DNA from: Companilactobacillus suantsaicola
Lineage (GTDB): Bacteria > Bacillota > Bacilli > Lactobacillales > Lactobacillaceae
DNA length: 64,000 nt
Direction: 5' to 3'
NCBI RefSeq assembly: GCF_004745525.1
Contig: NZ_RKLY01000014.1
Location: 1 to 64,000, forward strand
Part shown: in pieces, positions 1 through 8,243 of the stretch
Layout of the letters: each line of letters opens with the position of its first letter
How positions within the stretch are numbered: position 1 is the first letter of the stretch
Made by a program: the position numbers and the translations under genes
The notes under the pieces: generated by a model
What the model was told of the DNA's origin: nothing
Seen by the model: the letters and a program-made list of their open reading frames with translations, nothing else
The model's database searches: none

Positions 1-170
1 CCTCACCAACGAAGAATTTTGGGGTGAGGTCGCTTAAAAAGTTATATTATTTGAGCCAAGAAAATGTCAACTTGACAAGGACGAGTGCATTCCAGTCCAT
101 CACAGGTTTTGTGCGGAAGGCGGCAGCTAACCTCCACTCAACATTAAGAAGAACTTCTATTATCACTTTG
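1..170. other. unassigned structured upstream region
   Basis: No coding sequence is visible. Positions 1-29 form a hairpin (CCTCACC pairing with GGTGAGG). A second stretch around 85-145 contains several short self-complementary segments (GAGTG/CACTC, GGAAGG/CCTCC-like). It could be the 3' part of a structured RNA whose 5' end lies outside the window, but I do not recognise a family. Confidence 0.3.
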
Positions 171-207
171 TGAAACCGTTTACAAACTAACTTCAAAACG
201 TTAAAAT
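171..207 (+). promoter_or_regulatory. promoter with overlapping cre box for the nitroreductase gene
   Basis: A -35 box TTTACA (179-184) is followed after 17 bp by a -10 box TAAAAT (202-207). The cre-like sequence TGAAACCGTTTACA (171-184) fits the CcpA consensus TGNAANCGNTNNCA at every defined position and covers the -35 box. That predicts carbon catabolite repression of the nitroreductase gene. The ribosome binding site GGAGG follows at about 225. Confidence 0.65.
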
Positions 208-238
208 TTAAGTAGAGTTAGATTGGAGGAGTAATTAT

Positions 239-886
239 ATGGATGTAACAAGAAACTTAGTGAATAATGATTTTAAGGATATTTTGTTGAATCGTCACTC
301 ATATAGAAAGTTTAAGAGTGATGTTAAGATCAGTCGTGAAGAAATTTCTGAGATGTTGGAAGAAGCAATCACATCACCATCAGCTTGTAACTTGCAGTCA
401 TGGCATTTCGTTGTTTGTGATGACGAAAAGGGTAAAGAAAAAGCCCGTTCAATCATGATGCCATTTAACTACCCACAAACGGACAGCTGCTCAGCTTTGA
501 TTTTTGTGTTGGGTGACACACAATCACATTTGAAGTACCGTGACGTTTGGAACAAAGCTTGTGAAGATGGCAGAATTACTGAACAAGAACGTGACAAGAT
601 TTTCAATACATTTTTGCCATTGTATGAAAAAGCTGATCGGACATTCTTGGAAAAAGATGCCACGATTGACGCCAGTATGGCCGCAATGCAATTGATGCTA
701 GTGGCCAGAGCTCACGGTTATGAAGCTAACGCTATGTCAGGATATTACTTCGATAAAGTAGTGCCCGCATTGGGATTAGATGCAGACAGATATATTCCAA
801 TCACATCAATTGCTATTGGAAAACCAGATGGAGAATTTACAAAGTCGGTTCGTTATGACGTTGGGGATGTAAGTACATTTCTATAG
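239..886 (+). CDS. nitroreductase family protein
   Basis: Predicted FMN-dependent oxidoreductase of the nitroreductase family, 215 residues, cytoplasmic, the usual length for a single-domain member. The N-terminal phosphate-contacting motif (NRHSYRKFK, about residues 18-26) and the ITSPSACNLQSWHF segment (about 44-57) are typical of the FMN site. The C-terminal part ends with an IGKPDGE-like turn, also usual in the family. GGAGG lies 8 bases before the ATG. It is a single-gene transcript: a cre-covered promoter precedes it and a long hairpin repeat follows. The natural substrate (quinone, nitro compound or flavin) cannot be told from the sequence. Confidence 0.85.
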   Translation: MDVTRNLVNNDFKDILLNRHSYRKFKSDVKISREEISEMLEEAITSPSACNLQSWHFVVCDDEKGKEKARSIMMPFNYPQTDSCSALIFVLGDTQSHLKYRDVWNKACEDGRITEQERDKIFNTFLPLYEKADRTFLEKDATIDASMAAMQLMLVARAHGYEANAMSGYYFDKVVPALGLDADRYIPITSIAIGKPDGEFTKSVRYDVGDVSTFL

Positions 887-887
887 A

Positions 888-1003
888 GCGTGGAATAGGC
901 CCGCTTAGATTCCGAGCATTTGCCTAAGAACTGGAATTGCCCGCCGCACTTGCGGGTAATTTCAGTTCTGTAGCAAAGCACAGGGATCTGGCCTGTGGAA
1001 CGC
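888..1003. repeat. long imperfect hairpin repeat, copy A
   Basis: The segment folds back on itself over about 55 bp. The outer arms are GCGT and AGGCC pairing with GGCCT and ACGC; inner arms are AGATTCC with GGGATCT and AGAACTGGAATTGCCCGC with its partner ending TTTCAGTTCT. The loop-proximal core (GGAATTGCCCGCCGCAC) is nearly identical to positions 23158-23174, with paired substitutions that keep the stem. It is a dispersed intergenic element and may act as a terminator or mRNA stabiliser. Confidence 0.65.
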
Positions 1004-1050
1004 GTTTTGGCTATATCGCATAGAACCATGGTTATTTAAAAGCAGAAACA

Positions 1051-1090
1051 AAAAAGAGAAATCCCTCAAAAAAAAGGATTTCTCTTTTTT
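1051..1090. terminator. bidirectional intrinsic terminator
   Basis: AAAAAGAGAAATCC (1051-1064) pairs with GGATTTCTCTTTTT (1076-1089). A-rich and T-rich flanks on opposite sides let it serve the amino acid permease on the minus strand and transcripts arriving from the nitroreductase side. Confidence 0.85.
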
Positions 1091-2456
1091 AAACTTTTCT
1101 CCGTTCTTTAAAGAAGTAGATCACCGTCATAACGACTAAGAATACAACTCCAACTAACAACGACAAAGTAGTTTCTGGATTCAAGAACATGAAAATTAAA
1201 ATGACAACTAAAGCCAAAATTGCTAGGTAATTACTGATTGGGAATAGTGGCATTTTGAATGGATGATCTTTCATCTTTTCTTTATTAATTTTTCTAAATC
1301 TTAATTCACTGAACAAGATGACAAACCAAGGTACCATACCGGGTAAGACACTGGAACTATAGACGATAACGAAAATGTTACTGGAGGTATGGAAGAAAAT
1401 TGGTAGAGCGTAATTCAAAATTAAACCGATCAAGATACCGATGGAAATGGCTAAAACAGGGATGTACGGAACGTTATGGCGTGACAGTTTAACGAATGAT
1501 TTCGGTAAATGATTTTCTAAACCGAGGGTGTAAAGCATTCGACTGGAACTGAAAATTCCTGAGTTACAACCTGACATGGCAGCCGTTAACATTACGAAAT
1601 TGATGATTTCTGCTGCGAAGGTAATTCCAACTTTGGCAAACGTTTCGACGAATGGTGAACCCATAACGCCTAACTTGTTCCAAGGGTAGATTGCAACGAT
1701 GACAAAGATAGCACCGATATAAAAAATCAAGATTCGACCGACGATTGAACGAATGGCTCTGACGATATTTTCTTGAGGATTTTCCGCTTCACCGGCAGTG
1801 ATTCCGATAACTTCGATTCCTTGATAGGAAGCAACGACGATCGACAAGGCGAAGATGAATCCTTTCAGACCACCTGTGAAGAAACCGCCATTAGTCCAAA
1901 GATTACTGATACCAACCGGATGACCGTGATTTCCGATGCCAAAGACGATCACGAAGAATCCTAAAATAATCATCATAATGATAGTTAAAACTTTGATCAA
2001 CGCAAACCAGAATTCCAATTCACCATATGCTTTGACAGATGAGAGGTTAGCCAGGCATAATGTTATAACTACCACAACTCCGGCAATCCATTTAGGCATC
2101 GTTGGGAACCAAAACTCGAGATATGTTCCGACAGCAATGACTTCACTGATCCCTACTACTAAGTATTGGAAAACATTGCTCCAAGCAGTTAAGAAACCAA
2201 CTACCGGATGTAAATATTCGGTGGCGTATTTGGCAAAAGAACCAGTTGAAGGATCAACGTATAACATTTCGCCTAGAGCTCTCATTACCATATAAAGAAT
2301 TAAACCTGCTAATCCATAAGCAAGTAAAACTGATGGCCCAGTCCATTTGATTGTGGAAGCAGAACCCATGAACAGACCAACACCAATTGTTCCCCCCAGA
2401 GCAATCATTTGCATTTGTCGTGATGACAAACTGCGGCTCAAATTATCTTTAGCCAT
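1089..2456 (-). CDS. APC-family amino acid permease
   Basis: Integral membrane amino acid transporter of the APC superfamily (AAT family, GabP/AroP/LysP-like), about 12 hydrophobic segments and 455 residues, which is the usual length. The first helix carries the family signature IALGGTIGVGLFMGS, and EAENPQENIVRAIRSI after helix 6 is characteristic. I place the start at the ATG at 2456 because GAGG lies five bases upstream; an ATG eight codons further upstream has no comparable site. It is a monocistronic gene convergent with the nitroreductase. The substrate is not predictable; GABA, aromatic and basic amino acid permeases all look alike at this level. Confidence 0.88.
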   Translation of the reverse strand: MAKDNLSRSLSSRQMQMIALGGTIGVGLFMGSASTIKWTGPSVLLAYGLAGLILYMVMRALGEMLYVDPSTGSFAKYATEYLHPVVGFLTAWSNVFQYLVVGISEVIAVGTYLEFWFPTMPKWIAGVVVVITLCLANLSSVKAYGELEFWFALIKVLTIIMMIILGFFVIVFGIGNHGHPVGISNLWTNGGFFTGGLKGFIFALSIVVASYQGIEVIGITAGEAENPQENIVRAIRSIVGRILIFYIGAIFVIVAIYPWNKLGVMGSPFVETFAKVGITFAAEIINFVMLTAAMSGCNSGIFSSSRMLYTLGLENHLPKSFVKLSRHNVPYIPVLAISIGILIGLILNYALPIFFHTSSNIFVIVYSSSVLPGMVPWFVILFSELRFRKINKEKMKDHPFKMPLFPISNYLAILALVVILIFMFLNPETTLSLLVGVVFLVVMTVIYFFKERRKV

Positions 2457-2515
2457 GTTAACCTCAATTCTTTTGTTCATGATTTGTGAACAACTGTTTT
2501 TGTAGCATGGGATAT

Positions 2516-2544
2516 ATCATACCGCAGTCTTGGAAAAATGTCAT
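2516..2544 (-). promoter_or_regulatory. promoter of the amino acid permease gene
   Basis: On the minus strand ATGACA (2544-2539) and TATGAT (2521-2516) are separated by 17 bp, about 60 bases before the chosen ATG. Confidence 0.5.
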
Positions 2545-2811
2545 GGTTTTTTTCATTTTGTAATGAAAATGCTCAAATGTGGATGGAATGAATATTATAC
2601 GAACAATTTGATTGAAATTTAACACATAATTTATGAAAATTTGTTTCAATATAAATATCATAATATGTATTTACAAATAATGATATAAATTAGATAATAA
2701 ATAGTATCAGTAAAGGAACGTTTTGCATTCAAATAAGTGCGGAAAAGGTTCAAAAGTTACTATAAATTTCCGTACAGAATATTTCTTGGATTCAGAATAT
2801 AGGAAAAAATT
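2545..2811. other. AT-rich intergenic region
   Basis: This lies between the divergent permease and XRE regulator genes. It contains a second possible -10 (TATAAT on the minus strand, 2599-2594) without a good -35. AGGA upstream of 2812 serves the regulator. I see no other gene or conserved site. Confidence 0.4.
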
Positions 2812-3696
2812 ATGGATATTAATATTTTTATTGAACGAAGGAAATCGTTGAAAATATCCCAAGTGAAATTATGCAAGGGTATCTGCACACAATCAACGCT
2901 CAGTAAGTTTGAGAACAACGGTCGAATCCCTTCTCTTGCAATATTAAGCAAGCTATGTGAACGTTTAGGTTTGTCAGTTGATGACTTGTATCGCAATTCA
3001 ATTGAATCAACGACCCATATGAAAATGGTTTTAGATAGAGTTGAAAGTGAATTGATGATGGAAAGCTATTCGCAAGTATCTCAAAGTCTGACTGAAATCA
3101 AAATCGATGAAATCAATAACGATGCCTTGAAAATGCAATATTATTATCAAAAAGGACTCTATCTTGCATTGACTAAAGGTAAGCCAGAAGATGTCTTCTT
3201 TGATTTTGCCCAAATCTTGGACGATCTAGATGAACGTCATCAAAGTATTTTTAGTTATTTGTCATATATCGGGTTGGGGAAACTGTATCAAAATTTGAAG
3301 AGAGATACTCAAGCGAAGTTCTTCTTCGGTAAAGTTGAGGATTATATCGACGTTCATAAAGATGAAACCTTCCAAAAAAGTGGCGTGAACGTTTACTTGA
3401 GAATCCTGACACTAGTTTTCTACACGGCCGAATTCTTAATTAAACAACACGAATTCAAAAAGAGTCGAGATTTGATCAAACGCGGAATCAAGTTGTGTTC
3501 TGAGCAACATATCACGTATTATTTACCACGGTTAAAATTGTTGGCAGCGGAAATCGCTATCTATGAAGAGGAGTCGTATGAAACAATCGACAATCTTTTG
3601 AGTGAAGCACTAGCTTTTGCCAAAATTAATCAGAATGAGAAAGTAGAGTTACGAGTTAACGCGTTGCGTGAAAAATACAATCGTGAAAACCAATAA
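2812..3696 (+). CDS. Rgg/PlcR-like XRE regulator with TPR-type C-terminus
   Basis: DNA-binding regulator, 294 residues. Residues 1-60 form an XRE helix-turn-helix, with the recognition helix in CTQSTLSKFENNGRIPS. The remaining 230 residues are helical, with repeated aromatic/leucine spacing like the TPR-type peptide- or ligand-sensing domain of Rgg, MutR and PlcR proteins, and the length fits that group. No short signal-peptide ORF that would suggest a cognate pheromone is obvious next to it. It faces away from the permease and towards the adhesin gene 3716-6370, so it could control either; which one is unknown. Confidence 0.75.
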   Translation: MDINIFIERRKSLKISQVKLCKGICTQSTLSKFENNGRIPSLAILSKLCERLGLSVDDLYRNSIESTTHMKMVLDRVESELMMESYSQVSQSLTEIKIDEINNDALKMQYYYQKGLYLALTKGKPEDVFFDFAQILDDLDERHQSIFSYLSYIGLGKLYQNLKRDTQAKFFFGKVEDYIDVHKDETFQKSGVNVYLRILTLVFYTAEFLIKQHEFKKSRDLIKRGIKLCSEQHITYYLPRLKLLAAEIAIYEEESYETIDNLLSEALAFAKINQNEKVELRVNALREKYNRENQ

Positions 3697-3727
3697 AAAA
3701 AGTCTAGTCAATCGACTAGGCTTTTTT
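3696..3727. terminator. bidirectional terminator between regulator and adhesin genes
   Basis: AAAAAAGTCTAGTC (about 3696-3709) pairs with GACTAGGCTTTTTT (3714-3727). The stem includes the TAG stop codon of the minus-strand adhesin gene. Confidence 0.85.
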
Positions 3728-6370
3728 AGTAGCTCTATTTAAAATGAAGATTCCAATTAAATCTAATAAAATCAATCCTAAAATAGTGTAAAGCCAAGTT
3801 GCTGGTGAACCAGTTTGTGGCAAGGTATCGTGACTATTTTGATGAGGTACGTTGGTCTGATTAGTTGATGTGTCAGGTACTCGTGGCAAAAGTGGATTGT
3901 GATTCTCATTTGTGGACGGAGTACTTGGAATCTCTGGGTCTGGATCTGGATCAGGAAGCAAAGGATTGTCAGGTACTACTGGTGTCTCAGGCGTTACAGG
4001 AGTAGTAGGAGTTTCTGGGTTCTTTGGCTCCTCTGGAGTCGTAGGAACACTTGGTTCTGTTGGAATAGTGGGTGTTTCTGGATCTATTGGTGTTTCGGGT
4101 TCTTTTGGTTCGTTAGGATCTTTTGGCTCCCCAGGATTTGGATCAGGATCTGGTTTTGGCGCTGGTTCAGCAGGAGTTACCTTTGGTGAGTGGGTATTTA
4201 CTATTTGAACATTATTATCGTCAATTAAATCGATATTGGTTAAATAATCGGGAACTTGATCTTCAGAAACTGAATATTTCTTATCAGCGGCCAAATCTTT
4301 CCAAGTATATTCCCAATTGTTTTTAGCATTTAAGACGACCTTAGCAGAAGCTTTTCCATCTACTAATAAATGAACAGTTACTTCATTAGGGCGAAGTCCA
4401 TCTTTATTATCCTGGTCGTTCCAAACTTTCTTGACGGTAAATGATTTAGTTGTTGGTGGAACAACTGTTGAAGGCTTTTTGGTATTCGTAATTATCGCAT
4501 GTTGATTATCCGTGACATCGACATTGGCAGTGTAACCAGAGACAGCTTGTTCAGTGACTGAGTATTTACTATCTTTACTTAAATCATTCCAAGTGTAAGT
4601 CCAGTTATTATCGGAATTTAATGTTACCGGGTCACCATAGGCCTTGCCATTAGCAGTTAGTTGAACGCTAACAGATTTAGGACGGCTAGCATTTGTATCA
4701 CCGCTCCATTTCTTTGTAACGGTAAAACTAGTTTTTTTAGGAACCGGTGTAACTTTGTGAGTATTCGTTATAACGGCCGCATTGTCACTGGCTTTAATGC
4801 TTGTCGAATAGCCATCTACTTTAGTTTCAGCGACATGATAGTCAGCTTTAGTTAATTTTTTCCAAGTATAAGTCCAATTATTTTTTGTATTCAAAGTAGC
4901 CGTATCGACAACTTTGTCATTACTGTCGAGCAATTGCACATTGACTGATTCGGGACGGATCTTATCACTATTATTGTTGTCATCCCAAACTTTGGAAACT
5001 TTGTAATCGGTAGTTTCAACAGGTGGTGTCACGCTTTTATAAGTGTTGGTAATAGTGTAATTGTAGATTGGATGATCTTTTGCATTATTAGTAACTTCCC
5101 CATTACTTGTGACAGAACTATTGTAATTTTCGGGAACATTAGCTTCTTTAACTGAATAAACAACTCGCGTGCCATTAGCTGAAAATCGCTTTAGATTAGT
5201 AAAACTAAATTGCCAGTTCTTACTTTGATCAGTGGTTGTTGATTGGACTTTTTCGTCATTAGCATAAAGATCGATCTGAATACTATTAGGACGGTCTGTT
5301 TCGGTGCCACCGACCCACTTCTTAGTCCCCGTTACGCTAGCAGTATTTTCCGAAGTGTTGGCACTACCAGAAGCATTGTTATCAGGTGAAGTGATAGGAA
5401 TGGTAGCTAAGGTTTGATTGTTACCATTCAAAATACCAGTGTTGGAATAATTGAATGAAACGCCGTTATCAGTTTGTTCGGTTTCATATTCAATAAAGTA
5501 AGCACTACTAATGTTACCAAAGTTAACGTTAAATCCAGAATCTGAGGTGTCCGTTATAACGCTGAAATCTAATTCAGAACCTAAATCATAGTTATAACTA
5601 TTAGGACGATATTTAACGTTGTAAACATGAATTGAGTCAGGTACTAATTTCTGATTAGCTCCGACGATGTCTTTATAAACGGCATTGTTGATTGCATTTG
5701 GAGTCGAATTGCCTTCGTAATTGACTCGAACTTGCCAAAGAATTTTATTCGAACCAGTTTCTTCATAAGATCCCCATTTATAAAGTACTTCATTTTTGGC
5801 TGGACCAGTACCAGTATCGACATTGATGGTTGTTCCAGTATTAGGATCAGAAGTAGAACCATTGGACGTCCAAACAATAGGGACGTCTTTTTGAGTAGTA
5901 ATGAAATTCTTATCCCAGCCAGTGGTTAATTGAAAACTACCCGAAATATTGCCAACATTGTCAGCCGCTTGCGCATCAGCGGTGAAAGTTAAACGAATCT
6001 TTTTATCGCTACGAGTTGCCGCAAGGTTAGCAATGACGGTCTCAGTTTTTGAATCCTTAATTAGAACCCCAGAAATATCGTTGTTCAAAACTAAAGCTTC
6101 AGGAATTTTGACTGTCATCGTATCGCCAGCTTTAATACCTTTACCTTGTGGAATGGCAAAGTTCCAAGTGGCTTGCAAACTATCATTGATATTACTAGAA
6201 GTGACCGGTTCTTCACCAGTAGTTAAGTTTTTCAAACTAGCACTAGTAATAAATTGATCGCCATAATCAGTGCTGTTATCAGCCGCCATGACAGTAGTAA
6301 TTGAACTGTTCATGAAAACTGACAGGATTATGACTAATAAACTAAATATGTTCTTTCCCTTTTTAAACAT
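3716..6370 (-). CDS. LPXTG-anchored adhesin with four Cna-B repeats
   Basis: Sortase-anchored surface protein of 884 residues. In order it has a signal peptide (to about residue 30, ending VMAA), an adhesin head of about 310 residues of the collagen-binding/Ig-like type, and four Cna-B domains. Each Cna-B begins with a K(K/V)W motif followed by RP(N/E/K)S or RPNEV. A Pro-rich stalk of about 130 residues follows, built of PETP/PEEP-like units. The C-terminus has LPQTG (about 850), a hydrophobic helix and a positive tail. Lys, Asn and Glu residues in such domains often form isopeptide bonds. The ATG at 6370 has GGGAG nine bases upstream and is preferred to an upstream TTG. No sortase gene is in the window. 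The ligand is unknown. Confidence 0.9.
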   Translation of the reverse strand: MFKKGKNIFSLLVIILSVFMNSSITTVMAADNSTDYGDQFITSASLKNLTTGEEPVTSSNINDSLQATWNFAIPQGKGIKAGDTMTVKIPEALVLNNDISGVLIKDSKTETVIANLAATRSDKKIRLTFTADAQAADNVGNISGSFQLTTGWDKNFITTQKDVPIVWTSNGSTSDPNTGTTINVDTGTGPAKNEVLYKWGSYEETGSNKILWQVRVNYEGNSTPNAINNAVYKDIVGANQKLVPDSIHVYNVKYRPNSYNYDLGSELDFSVITDTSDSGFNVNFGNISSAYFIEYETEQTDNGVSFNYSNTGILNGNNQTLATIPITSPDNNASGSANTSENTASVTGTKKWVGGTETDRPNSIQIDLYANDEKVQSTTTDQSKNWQFSFTNLKRFSANGTRVVYSVKEANVPENYNSSVTSNGEVTNNAKDHPIYNYTITNTYKSVTPPVETTDYKVSKVWDDNNNSDKIRPESVNVQLLDSNDKVVDTATLNTKNNWTYTWKKLTKADYHVAETKVDGYSTSIKASDNAAVITNTHKVTPVPKKTSFTVTKKWSGDTNASRPKSVSVQLTANGKAYGDPVTLNSDNNWTYTWNDLSKDSKYSVTEQAVSGYTANVDVTDNQHAIITNTKKPSTVVPPTTKSFTVKKVWNDQDNKDGLRPNEVTVHLLVDGKASAKVVLNAKNNWEYTWKDLAADKKYSVSEDQVPDYLTNIDLIDDNNVQIVNTHSPKVTPAEPAPKPDPDPNPGEPKDPNEPKEPETPIDPETPTIPTEPSVPTTPEEPKNPETPTTPVTPETPVVPDNPLLPDPDPDPEIPSTPSTNENHNPLLPRVPDTSTNQTNVPHQNSHDTLPQTGSPATWLYTILGLILLDLIGIFILNRATKKA

Positions 6371-6497
6371 ATTATTAATCTCCCTCAATTGAACTTTATG
6401 TAGATTATAATACTACTTTCATTATTATTTTTATGACTGGGTTTGATATTTCTGTAGATAACGAACAAAAAAATGAAAGTTCATATATTAACAATGA

Positions 6498-6637
6498 ATC
6501 ATAAAGATCATTTGTATGAACTATTTACGAGCTTTATAAGTTTGTTTCTATCATAAAGTGAACATAAAAATCATAAAAAGGCATTAAATAATCATAAAGC
6601 ACGATTGAAAACGGATTCATATGAATATATCATAAAA
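6498..6637 (+). promoter_or_regulatory. five ATCATAAA direct repeats, candidate operators of the ula operon
   Basis: The 9-mer ATCATAA[AG][AG] type motif occurs at 6498-6506, 6550-6558, 6570-6578, 6591-6599 and 6629-6637, all in the same orientation. Start-to-start distances are 52, 20, 21 and 38 bp, so the inner three lie on one helix face. The last copy overlaps the -10 box. A degenerate copy on the opposite strand lies at 6429-6437, towards the adhesin gene. DeoR-family repressors often use direct repeats, so the operon's own regulator is the natural candidate. Otherwise this 308-bp divergent intergenic region contains no gene. Confidence 0.6.
6605..6633 (+). promoter_or_regulatory. ula promoter with perfect cre box
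   Basis: The -35 box TTGAAA (6605-6610) and -10 box TATCAT (6628-6633) are spaced by 17 bp. TTGAAAACGGATTCA (6605-6619) matches the CcpA consensus WTGNNARCGNWWWCA at every position and covers the -35 box, predicting glucose repression of ascorbate use. Confidence 0.75.
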
Positions 6638-6678
6638 AGTGTAAAGAGATAGTTTTAAATTTATTGGAGGCAATTAAA

Positions 6679-7752
6679 ATGGCAAAAGCTACAAATATCA
6701 ATGAAGTATCAAAAGAAAGTTGGATTTTAAATACATTCCCAGAATGGGGAACATGGTTAAATGAAGAAATTGAGAACAAGAAAGTGAAACCAAATACTTT
6801 TTCAATGTGGTGGTTAGGTTGTACAGGAATTTGGCTAAAGACAGCTGAAGATACAAACATTTTAGTTGATATGTGGTGTGGAACTGGTAAACAAACACAT
6901 GGTAACGGAATGATGCGTAAAGGACATCAAATGCAAAGAATGAGCGGTGTTCAAAAGATGCAACCAAATCTAAGAAACCAACCATTCGTTATCGATCCTT
7001 TTGAAGTTAAAAATGTGGATGCATTATTTGTAAGTCATATTCACTCAGATCACTTGGATATTAATACAGCTGCAGCAGTAAATAAGAACTGTCCAGATGC
7101 TAAATTCTATGGTCCTGAACAAGTTGTTAAAATTTGGCAAGGCTGGGGCGTTCCCGCTGAAAAGACAGTTGTTGTAAAACCTGGTGACGAAGTAACTATT
7201 GGAAAGACAAAGGTTAAGGTACTAGAAGGATTTGATAGAACTGCTTTGGTAACTGAAGATGATCCTGATGTAAAACTCAAGGGTAAGATGCCACAAGATA
7301 TGAACAAGATTGCTGTTAACTACTTATTTGAAACAACGGGTGGAAATCTTTACCACGCAGCAGATTCACATTATTCTAATATGTTTGCAAAACATGGTAA
7401 TGAAAATCATATTGATGTTGCATTGGGTGCATACGGTGAAAATCCAAGAGGTATTACCGATAAATTAACATCATCAGATATTTTAAGAATGGCTGAATCA
7501 TTGAAGACAAAAGTTGTTATCCCTGTACATTATGATATTTGGACGAACTTCATGACAGATCCTAAAGAAATTGAAAATCTATGGAAATTCAGAAAAGATC
7601 GTTTGCAATACAAATTCAAACCATTCATTTGGCAAGTAGGTGGCGAGTTCACATATCCAGATGACAAAGACAGAATGGAATACAACTATGATCGTGGATT
7701 CTCAGATACATTCTCAATTGATAACGACACACCATTCCCATCATTCCTATAA
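6679..7752 (+). CDS. ulaG: L-ascorbate-6-phosphate lactonase UlaG
   Basis: Hydrolyses L-ascorbate-6-phosphate, delivered by the ascorbate PTS, to 3-keto-L-gulonate-6-phosphate in the cytoplasm. The protein has 357 residues, the usual UlaG length, and a metallo-beta-lactamase fold marked by HIHSDHLD at about 120-127 (metal ligands). Further His residues appear in HAADSHYS and VIPVHYD. GGAGG eight bases upstream selects the ATG at 6679 rather than an in-frame TTG five codons earlier. It is the first gene of an eight-gene operon whose remaining members supply the PTS, decarboxylase and both epimerases, which makes the assignment firm. Confidence 0.95.
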   Translation: MAKATNINEVSKESWILNTFPEWGTWLNEEIENKKVKPNTFSMWWLGCTGIWLKTAEDTNILVDMWCGTGKQTHGNGMMRKGHQMQRMSGVQKMQPNLRNQPFVIDPFEVKNVDALFVSHIHSDHLDINTAAAVNKNCPDAKFYGPEQVVKIWQGWGVPAEKTVVVKPGDEVTIGKTKVKVLEGFDRTALVTEDDPDVKLKGKMPQDMNKIAVNYLFETTGGNLYHAADSHYSNMFAKHGNENHIDVALGAYGENPRGITDKLTSSDILRMAESLKTKVVIPVHYDIWTNFMTDPKEIENLWKFRKDRLQYKFKPFIWQVGGEFTYPDDKDRMEYNYDRGFSDTFSIDNDTPFPSFL

Positions 7753-7776
7753 AAAAAGAAACGTGGTGCATAAATA

Positions 7777-8223
7777 ATGATGTTACAAGATATGTTGGCA
7801 AAGGATTTAGTAGAAATTACTGATCGTAAGCCAAAAGATTGGCAAGAGGCATTAAAAATAGCTGCCGAAAAATTAGTTGAACATGGATACATAAAAGAAG
7901 CTTACATAGATGAAATTATTAAAAATGTTGAAGATAATGGTCCATACATTGTAATAGTACCTGGTGTAGCAATGCCACATGCTAATGCAAAAAGTGACAA
8001 TGTTGTTGGTACGGCTATTGGCTTTACAAAATTTAATGATTCTGTAGACTTCGGGCCAGATTCACATGCAAAATTATTCTTCACGTTAGCTGCTCGTGAT
8101 CCGGATGAGCATTTAAAAAATATCGGTGAACTATCAGACATGTTAATGACTGATGGATTAATTGAAAAATTAATGGATGTAAAAAACATTGATGATCTGA
8201 AAGAAATAATTGGATCTGACTAA
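7777..8223 (+). CDS. ulaC: ascorbate PTS component IIA
   Basis: Cytoplasmic phosphocarrier of the L-ascorbate PTS, 148 residues, PTS_EIIA type 2 (fructose/mannitol) fold. The phosphorylated His is in AMPHANA (His68), where it accepts phosphate from HPr and passes it to UlaB. The start could be either of two adjacent ATG codons (7777 or 7780); the site upstream is weak, which may mean coupling to ulaG 24 bases away. The order IIA-IIC-IIB is kept within the operon. Confidence 0.92.
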   Translation: MMLQDMLAKDLVEITDRKPKDWQEALKIAAEKLVEHGYIKEAYIDEIIKNVEDNGPYIVIVPGVAMPHANAKSDNVVGTAIGFTKFNDSVDFGPDSHAKLFFTLAARDPDEHLKNIGELSDMLMTDGLIEKLMDVKNIDDLKEIIGSD

Positions 8224-8243
8224 AAAAGGTAGGCGAATATAGG

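Noticed and set aside
3870-4190. CRISPR array or DNA tandem repeat
   Set aside because: The periodicity comes from Pro-Glu-Thr codons of the adhesin stalk; units are irregular and there are no spacers. No other regularly spaced repeats were found in the window.
3912-4208. Gly/Ser-rich 98-residue reading frame
   Set aside because: It is the reverse complement of the Pro-rich stalk repeats of the LPXTG adhesin, which explains the low-complexity glycine pattern.
6498-6637. Origin-like or plasmid iteron array
   Set aside because: Direct repeats of this kind could be iterons, but there is no replication gene nearby and the last repeat sits on the ula -10 box, so a regulator site is more likely.
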